A stretch of DNA of 15,661 bases from Fidelibacterota bacterium SCGC AAA003-L08 (GTDB lineage Bacteria; Fidelibacterota; Marinisomatia; SCGC-AAA003-L08; D37C17): assembly GCA_000405805.1 (NCBI GenBank), contig ASPJ01000021.1:1-15661 (forward strand), read 5' to 3'. Shown piece after piece: positions 1-8,400 of the stretch. Position 1 is the stretch's first letter; every line of letters starts with the position of its first letter. The notes beneath the pieces were generated by a model. That model had not been told where the DNA came from. It searched no databases and was given only the letters and a program-made list of their open reading frames with translations. Made by a program: the position numbers and the translations under genes.

Positions 1-793
1 AAAATATCTAGATATTAATGAATTAAAACTACAGATTAATTTGCTTGATTTATCATTTGATGAAATAAGAGAATTTAGAGGCAGAGATATTGCAATGATT
101 TTTCAAGAACCAATGACATCTCTTAATCCAGTGCTTACAATTGGTTATCAGATGAATGAAGTGTTAATTAAACATGAAGGAATTACAAAAGAAGAAGCTA
201 CTAACAAAAGCATAGAAATATTAGAATTAGTTGGAATCCCTAATCCAAAGGATAGAATGAATGAATATCCTCATCAATTTTCTGGAGGAATGAGACAGAG
301 AGTTATGATTGCAATGGCTCTGCAATGTAATCCCTCATTGTTAATCGCAGATGAACCAACAACCGCCTTAGATGTAACTATACAAGCTCAGATACTTGAT
401 TTAATGATGGAGTTAAAAAATAAACGGGATGATTCTGCTATTTTATTAATAACTCATGACTTAGCTGTTGTTGCTGAAACATGTAATCGAGTCATTGTTA
501 TGTATGGGGGTGAAATTCAAGAAATTGCAACTGTTAAGGAACTATTTAAAAACCCTCTGCATCCTTATACTAAAGCACTTATGGATTCTATCCCTCATAT
601 GGAGTCTAAAACAAATAGATTAAAAGCATTAAAGGGAATGGTTCCATCAATAATTGATATGGATGATGGGTGTAAGTTTTGCAATCGATTTAATGGACAA
701 GATTGTCCATGCTATGGCACAAAGGAAAATCAAGAACTTTTTGAGGCTAAACCTGGTCATTTTGTTAGATGTCATAAAAGTATGATTAAATGA
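1..793 (+). CDS. oppD: Oligopeptide/dipeptide ABC transporter ATPase, OppD/DppD type (5' end outside window)
   Basis: This is one of the two cytoplasmic ATPases that drive an Opp/Dpp-type peptide importer. The frame is open to the left edge, and the TTG at 41 is internal. The roughly 60 N-terminal residues with Walker A lie outside the window. Visible motifs, in order, are the Q-loop MIFQEPMTSLNP, the ABC signature FSGGMRQRVMIA, Walker B LLIADEPTTALD and the H-loop LLITHD. The family marker NPLHPYTKALMDSIP is followed by a C-terminal oligo_HPY-like tail with GCKFCNRF, DCPC and GHFVRCH. In this family the tail is normally GCxFxxRC and the cysteines are linked to an Fe-S cluster; here the cysteines are respaced. 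The stop overlaps the presumed ATG of the next ATPase (ATGA), so the two are translationally coupled as in opp/dpp operons. Substrate (oligo- or dipeptide, or nickel) cannot be told from the ATPase, so the symbol is provisional. Confidence 0.93.
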   Translation, partial: KYLDINELKLQINLLDLSFDEIREFRGRDIAMIFQEPMTSLNPVLTIGYQMNEVLIKHEGITKEEATNKSIEILELVGIPNPKDRMNEYPHQFSGGMRQRVMIAMALQCNPSLLIADEPTTALDVTIQAQILDLMMELKNKRDDSAILLITHDLAVVAETCNRVIVMYGGEIQEIATVKELFKNPLHPYTKALMDSIPHMESKTNRLKALKGMVPSIIDMDDGCKFCNRFNGQDCPCYGTKENQELFEAKPGHFVRCHKSMIK

Positions 794-1684
794 AAAAAAA
801 TAAAAAAATAATTAAAAATTGAAAATCTAAATGTTGAGTTTCCTCTATTTGGAGGTATTCTTCAAAGAGAAGTCTCAGCAGTACATGCTGTTAAAAATGT
901 AAATCTTGAAATTCCTAGAGGTAAAACAATTGGAATTGTAGGGGAATCAGGATCTGGGAAATCTACTTTAGGAAAAGCTATTTTAAATGTATTGAAACTA
1001 ACAGCTCCTGATGTTAGAATGAGTGGAAGTGTATTCTTACATAATGAAAATTTGGAAGATGAAGAAATTGATATATTAAGTTTAAATAAAAGACAACTAC
1101 TGAAGTATCGTCCTATGATTCAAATGATATTTCAAGATCCATTCTCATCTTTAAATCCAAGAATGATTGTCAAAGATATTATTCAGGAACCACTTAATAT
1201 TCATACTAAAATGACAGGGAAGGAAAAAGTTGAAAAAGTTAACTGGTTACTTGAAAAAGTTGGATTAAGTAAGGAACAGGCCACTAGATATCCACATGAG
1301 TTCTCTGGAGGACAAAGACAACGTATAGGTATTGCAAGAGCGTTGGCAACAGAACCTGCTATTATTATAGCTGATGAACCTGTATCTGCACTTGATGTCT
1401 CTATTCAAGCACAAGTTATAAACCTTATGATGGATCTTCAAGAAGAATTTAATTTGACAATTTTGTTTATTGCTCATGACTTATCTGTCGTAAAACATAT
1501 ATCTTCACATGTAGCTGTTATGTATTTAGGAGAAATTGTAGAATTTAATACTGTTGAAGAAATATTTAATAATCCTCAGCATGAATATACAAAAACATTA
1601 TTAACAGCTATCCCACAACCTAACCCAGAGGGTCGTGAAGAACGTAAAAAAGAACGACTAGATTCTAAAAAATATAGTATGTAG
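790..1684 (+). CDS. oppF: Oligopeptide/dipeptide ABC transporter ATPase, OppF/DppF type, with apparent frameshift after codon 9
   Basis: This is the partner ATPase of the same importer. Walker A (GESGSGKST) is at 941-967, followed by the Q-loop MIFQDPFSSLNP, signature FSGGQRQRIGIA, Walker B IIIADEPVSALD and H-loop LFIAHD. Because Walker A lies upstream, the TTG at 992 cannot be the start. The domain frame is open upstream only to a TAA at 809-811 and has no ATG, GTG or TTG between there and 992. The best start is the ATG at 790, overlapping the previous stop. That frame reads nine codons (MKKNKKIIK), then AAT and TGA at 820. Removing one A from the A5 run 814-818 joins it cleanly to IENLNVEFPLFGG. 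So either the assembly has an extra base, the gene is damaged, or an unusual start such as ATT at 818 is used. The product would be about 297 residues. It ends soon after AIPQPNPE with a lysine/arginine-rich tail and lacks the cysteine-bearing C-terminal extension common in OppF/DppF. Confidence 0.85.
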
Positions 1685-1715
1685 TATTCATGTTTGTTCT
1701 AATTAATAATTTTTT

Positions 1716-2466
1716 ATAATAAAAAAGGCGAGATAAAACTCGCCTTTTCTAATTAATAACTTATTTAGAACTAATTACTTCATATATACCATTTTACGTG
1801 TCATGCTTGAAGTTTCATTTTGTAATGAGTAGAAGTATATTCCAGCAGCAACCATTTTACCGCTATCATCTATTCCATCCCACATCACACTATGATAACC
1901 CGCATCTACATAACCATCAACTAATGTTGATATTAATCTACCAGTAATATCATATACATTCAATGTTACATGACCATCACTCACAACACTATAATCTATA
2001 CGTGTTGTCGGATTAAATGGATTTGGATAGTTCTGAGATAAATTAACTTCCATTGGCACTGCATCATCCATTGATACATTTGCTGTACCAACAGTTAAAG
2101 GAGCCATGCCAAATTCATCTTCATCTAAATCAGCCACTACTCTAAGCTCACGACCTTCAAATCCACTCCATAATCTAAGATCAATCTCATCCCCTGAAGT
2201 ATAACCATCTAAATCAATACCAAACTCGTGATATCCACCCCATGCAGATATTACAACTGGAGCATCTAAATCAACTATCTTAGTTGCACCCACTACCATA
2301 TCACCAGCATATGCTACAAGCTCATCACCAACCTCTACAGAACCATTAAGCTCCGTAATAATAATTGGATGAGATATACCTGTTTTTGCAATCTCATATT
2401 GAGTTGATACGCTATTAATACGATAGTTACTCCAGAATTCAGATTGCTCTGAATGAGTACGAGCCA
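1716..2466 (-). repeat. Duplicated 3' end cassette, copy 1 (sorting domain plus terminator)
   Basis: This stretch aligns without net length change (offset 7786 from the stop codon inwards) to 9502-10252 at the end of the neighbouring giant gene. It covers the terminator, the sorting domain and the GDELVAYAGD-type domain. Near-identical blocks, for example 2370-2466 with about two differences, alternate with more diverged blocks such as 2050-2160. Similarity falls sharply on the far side of about 2470 and starts only about ten bases beyond the terminator. Gene duplication with later patchy conversion fits this pattern. Confidence 0.85.
1723..1748. terminator. Rho-independent terminator between convergent genes
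   Basis: GGCGAG (1727-1732) pairs with CTCGCC (1739-1744) around a six-base loop, ATAAAA, and the stem is extended by four A-T pairs (1723-1726 with 1745-1748). Read on the minus strand, the hairpin is followed by a run of T and AT-rich sequence, so it best serves the giant gene at 1775-9349. Read on the plus strand it has TTTTCT and could also stop the peptide-transporter transcript. The same hairpin occurs at 9507-9536. Confidence 0.85.
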
Positions 2467-5400
2467 TATCTCCTGATGGGTAGAATAATTCTATATCATC
2501 TGTACCAGTTAGGAAAATTTCATATCCTTCACCTGGACACATTTCATCTAGAATCGCTACCCCAAAGTTTGGAGCATAGTAGTTACCACTATCATCTTTA
2601 ACGATTAGAATATTATCATGATCTTCAAAGATGTATTCAGTATCCATACACTCTGTTGGCAGATAACCAATAAGATTATTTTGTAAAGCTTCTACCGTAA
2701 CTGATGTTTCATCTAAATCAAACGGTATTCCTTCAACAACTATAGTTTGATCATTAGCACCAGTTAAGAATACGTTATAGCCTCTAGTGAAGTCCATATC
2801 ACCAATTAAATCCACACCAAAGTTTGGTGCATAATATTGACCAGCATCATTAGATATTATTAATACATCATTTTCAGCAAACACTGAACTAGCTGCCCCA
2901 TCTTCTGGAGTACTTGAGAATGAAACAGCATTCATTGAAAGCGCAGATACTGGAACTTCTTGTGTTATTGTGAAAATAGGCTCAAGTAAATCAGCTGCAA
3001 TAATAATATCACCCCAAGTACCTGTACCAGCACTATAAGAGTTAACTTCAGCATCATATACTCTATCTTCAGAAGCTTTCCATACTTTGTACACCACAGG
3101 ATTGCCTTCAACATAACCTGGAAGTTGAGGACCCTCAAATGCACATAAGTCTACTGAACCAACACCAACTATATTTAATTGAGAACCTGTCCAAACACCA
3201 GCACCAACTAATAATTCACCAATATCATTAGCGCAGTTATCAAGATTTTCATTGTCAAAAGTAGTAATCGCACTTGCATCATATAAACCAACTTCATCTC
3301 CTGGTTCTAAACCAGTAGCATCTGATATGATTACTAATTGGCTTTCACCTGTTTCATCTGGTAAATCAGTAAAGTATTGTAATGTCCAGCAATCATCTGG
3401 GTCAGTTATACCACCGTCACAATCACCACATGCATCTACTACTGCATCACCACCACATTCACCTAGACAATCTGTTTCCGCAATACAGTTACCATCACAA
3501 TCATAGTTTTCTTCTGGATATTCACAGGAATCATCATCTGTGTTAGCTTCAGCATCATAGTTACATGCATCCATATCAGTACATCCATACACAGGATCAA
3601 CTGCATTAAATTCAGCACATTCACCAGTATTTACTGATAATGCTGAACCTGAAGGATCTGACATTACAACTTCTCCAAAACATGCTTCTTCAAATCCACC
3701 ATGTTCTATAGTAACTAAGACTCCTTCACCAGCAGGAATTGTTGCTCCTGTTAATGAAAAACCTATTGTTGTGCTACCAGAAGATGAAATCATAAAACCT
3801 GCTGCTTCAGCAGATCCACCAGATGCACTTACAATTTCTAAGCCATCCAATTCAAATTGAAATCCAGCAACTGGAACTTCATTTTGCATTACTATATCAA
3901 TAGTATTTTCAGTTTGACCTCCAAATGTTAATGTAACATCTACAGGATATTGACAACAATCATCACAAGCTATATTTGCCTCTGGATCATAATTCAATGC
4001 TTCTGGATCCGTACAGCCAACTACTGCATCGCCTCCAACAGCAAGTGTACCACAATCACTTGTAGATATCATATTATTAGCACCTGGATCAGATAATACT
4101 ACATCTGATAAACATGCTTCTGCTACACCAAATGCATCACCTGAAACTTCAATGTCAACAATAGCGCCGGTTCCTGGTGCAATAGAAGCTCCTGTTAATG
4201 AGAACCCAATTATAACACCATTTCCTTGAGATACACTAAATCCAGCTGTTCTTTCTGTTTCAGAAACACTAACGATACTAGCAATGTCTGGATTGAATGA
4301 TAAAGTAAATTGGAACCCAGCTACAGGATCCTCATTACTCATAAGGACGCTCATAGTTGTTGTTCCTCCAATATCAACTCCTGCATCACTAACATCCAGT
4401 TCTATAACATCACCTGGATCTAAAGCAGTTGCACAGTCAACATTAGATTGACTAGATTCACCTTCAGTATACACGGCTGTAACACTATAACAATATTCAA
4501 TATCAAAGTCTATATTTGAATCTGCATAGCTTGTTGACAAACCAGTATTAGCTAAAAATTCACCATCTCTATATAAATTATAACTTTCAAGATCACGATT
4601 AGCAGTATTTGATTCATTAGTATATGGCTTAACAATTGGAGTTAATTCAGATACTTCTTGATTACCACCACCATTAGAACCTGCTGCGTCTCCTGGGCAT
4701 GAACATCCTGAACAATCCCAGTAATAAGTAGACTCTAGTGTAGCACAATCTATAGCATATTCATCCCATGCTGTATCACAACATTCAGAACCATATGCAG
4801 TAAAATCAAATTCACAATCATCACAGTCTGCTGTTCCACCACCAGTTGTGCCACCATCTCCGCTAAGAGGAAGAGTAAAACTAGCTGTGTCTTCTGTACC
4901 TGTAACTATAGTTGCACTGAATGAACCATCACCAGAAGAAATAGTCCAATAGTCACCATTCCAACCATCACCCCATGAATCATACATATAAAGGGTATAA
5001 TCGCCATCTGATAAACACTGAGTACTAGAATATGGAGCACCACCTGAAAGACCATTAGATAACTCCCAAGTAGTTTCAGTTTGCCATGTTCCACCATCAC
5101 AGGTAATTGAATAATCTGTGCAATCACCACCACCATCAGTGCCACCACCATCAGTGCCGCCACCATCATCACCTGTTTGTTCTGGCTCTTGCCATGAAAC
5201 ATTAATCACAGCCCAATCACCTTCAGCAACTAAATCCTCTGGAGCATTTAATCCATATGGAGTTGTACAGGCTGTATTGGAAGGAGGAGAATCTCCTACA
5301 GCATTCACTGCTACAACATAATAACAATATTCAGCACCATTTACCACATCATCATCTGTGAATGCAGTTCCATTTGAGGTACCTATTAATGTATAATCAC

Positions 5401-8400
5401 GAGAATTCATAATATTATCAAAATAATCTTGTTTATCTAATAAATGATCTGTGATTCTATTACCATACTCATCATGATTGCTCTCATAAAGATCATTACC
5501 ATTGTTCCAAGTAAATTGCTCGCCACAGTTATAGCCACAGAAGTCACAAGCATCTGCACAGCAATCACCTAAACTTTCACAAAGAGAATCACAATAGCAT
5601 CCACTAGAAGCACTACTTTCACAATTACCTTCACAGCTATCTGCTGAACCACCACCAGTAGTTCCACCAGTAGTTCCGCCACCAGCACCACCATCACAAT
5701 CTAAAGTAGGACAATCACCACCATCACAATCAAACTCAGGACAATCTAAATACATACCCCAGGTCATATCATCACAATAGCCATCACCAATCCATGAAAA
5801 TAAAACATCTGCATCTACACAGTTCAATTGACAATCATACATGCAGCTTGCAGCACCACAACCTTCACATTCTTCACCGACACCTTCAGTGCCACCACCA
5901 GTTGTACCACCACCATCACCACCTGCAGATTGTTGTTCACGCCATACTTCATAATAATCTGTATTTGCAGATGCATTCCATGTTAAATCAACTTGACTCT
6001 CACCAGCTGTTGCTTCCAAACCTGTTGGAGCAGCTGGAGGTTCAGGAAGTTCTTCCCCTGATATTGATACTAAACCATTTTCACTACCATGTTCAATTTC
6101 TTGACCCATATTATTTGATAAAATAGATTCTACAACATCAAGGACAACATCTGATTCATAAATATTATTTGATTGATAATTTATGTAAGCTATCGGACCA
6201 TCACCTGGTTGTACTTCTAATCCTGAGAGTGAGAAAGCAACTAAGATAGTTGAACCATCAGTTTGCATACTCCAACTTAATTCTAAACCAGCTAATCTAT
6301 CTGTTGCGACTAAATCTTCAACATCTAAGAAGTCTGGAATATCAATAAATTGTACCTGAATACCTGCAACAGGATCATCATTACATAGACTTAGCGCTAT
6401 ATCAATAGCATCACCCGCATCAATGGAACCGCTACCTAGAGAAACTGTTGTTGGACCATCACAGCCACATTCAGAAATATCAGTTGCTTCACCAAAACAT
6501 GTTCCACAAATATCTAAATCATTTTCATAACAACATTCTCCACCTGGATCAGTATAGCCATCACCAGAACAATCACCAAAACAATCTTGTGCAGCGTTAC
6601 CACCATCACAATCACCACACTCATCAACTACTGCATCACCACCACAGTCACCTAAACAATCTAATTCATATTCACAAGAACCATCATCCACTACTGCATT
6701 GGCATCATAGTTACATGCAGACATATCCATACAACCAAAACCATTGAAACAATCTCCAAGATCAACATCTAAAGAGGTTGCATCAGGATCTGATAAAATT
6801 GCATTACTCAAACAAAGTTCATCACCCGCATTAGTAAAACTAACTTGTGTTAAAACTGTATTTCCTGGAGGAATAGTAGCCCCCGTCAATGAAAAACCAA
6901 TAACAACACCACCACCGGTTGATATCATAAAATCATTAGCCTCTGCAGTTCCACCTGAGGCATCAGTAATATCTAATCCATCAATATTAAATTGGAATCC
7001 AGCAACAGCACCTTCATTATTCATGACGATATCTAAAACACCATTTACTAGATCTACCGTACCAAAACTAAGGCTGTATCCATCTTCTATGCAGTTATCA
7101 GGATTCGTTTCATCGCCATTACAAACACCGCAAACATCAAAGTCTGCATCACCATTACAAACACCTGAACAGTCATATTCAGCATTTCCAAAACATTCGC
7201 CAGTACAATCTTGATCAGCATTGCCACCATCACAAACATCACAATCATCAACTACTGCATCACCACCACATACACCAGCACAATCTAATTCATATTCACA
7301 AGAACCATCATCAATAACTGCATTTCCATCATAGTTACATGCAGCCATATCCATACAACCAAAGCCATTAAAACAATCTCCAAGGTCAACATCATATGCA
7401 CTTCCAGATGGATCTGACAAAATACCTTCAACTATACATAATTCGTCTCCAGCATCTTCAAAACTAACGGTAATCAATACACCATTACTAGAAGCTACGG
7501 TAGCTCCTGTCAATGAAAAACCTATTACAGTGTCATCAGAAGCTGATACCATAAAACCTGCAGCTTCAGAACTTCCACCTGCAGCACCAGTAATAGTTAA
7601 ACCAGTTAAGGTAAATTGAAAACCGGCAACAGCATCTTCATTATTCATTATAATATCTAATGTTCCAGCATCATAATCTACATCGCCAAAGCTAAGGCTA
7701 TATCCATCCTGTATACAATTTTCAGGATCTGTTTCGCCGCCATCACATACACCACAAGCATCAAAATCAGCATCGCCGCCACAAGCTCCAGAACAATCGT
7801 ATTCAGAAGAACCGCCACATTCACCGGCACAATCTTCCATAGCTGAACCGCCGCATTCACCAGCACAATCAACTACTGCACTTCCAAAACATTCACCCGC
7901 ACAATCCTGATCAGTGTTGCCACCATCACAAACACCGCAATCATCTTCAGCAGCAGAGCCACCACATTCACCGGCACAATCTTCCATAGCTGAACCGCCG
8001 CACTCACCAGCACAATCTTCTACAGCAGATCCATTACATTCGCCAGCACAATCTTCTACAGCAGATCCATTACATTCGCCAGCACAATCCTGATCAGCAT
8101 TACCGCCACCACAAACACCACAATCATCAACAACAGCAGAACCATTGCACTCACCAGCACAATCTTCCATAGCTGAACCATTACACTCACCAGCACAATC
8201 TTCCATAGCTGAACCATTACATTCGCCAGCACAATCTTCCATAGCTGAACCACCACACTCGCCAGCACAATCAGTTTCATATGCACAAGAACCATTATCT
8301 ACAGTTGCATCTGCATTATAGTTACATGCACTAGAATCTGTACAACCAGGAGTACCTGAGAAACAATCTCCTAAAGAAGAATCAAGTGGACTTCCTGAAG

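Noticed and set aside
992..994. TTG as the start of the OppF-type gene
   Set aside because: It lies downstream of Walker A in the same frame, so the protein would lack its nucleotide-binding loop.
1265..1477. Minus-strand 70-codon open frame inside the OppF-type gene
   Set aside because: Antisense to the conserved signature and Walker B region of a clear ATPase.
5794..6747. Plus-strand open frames rich in His, Leu and Asn (5794-6126, 6448-6747)
   Set aside because: They are antisense shadows of the cysteine-, Asp- and Gly-rich minus-strand gene; composition is the mirror of its codons and there are no start signals.
7724..8272. 36-bp periodic repeats resembling a CRISPR array
   Set aside because: Units are directly adjacent with no spacers, stay in one reading frame and encode a Cys-x3-Cys peptide repeat.
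7715..8275. Metallothionein-like metal binding by the cysteine array
   Set aside because: Cysteines are spaced C-x3-C in an exported protein full of Gly and acidic residues; disulfides are more likely.
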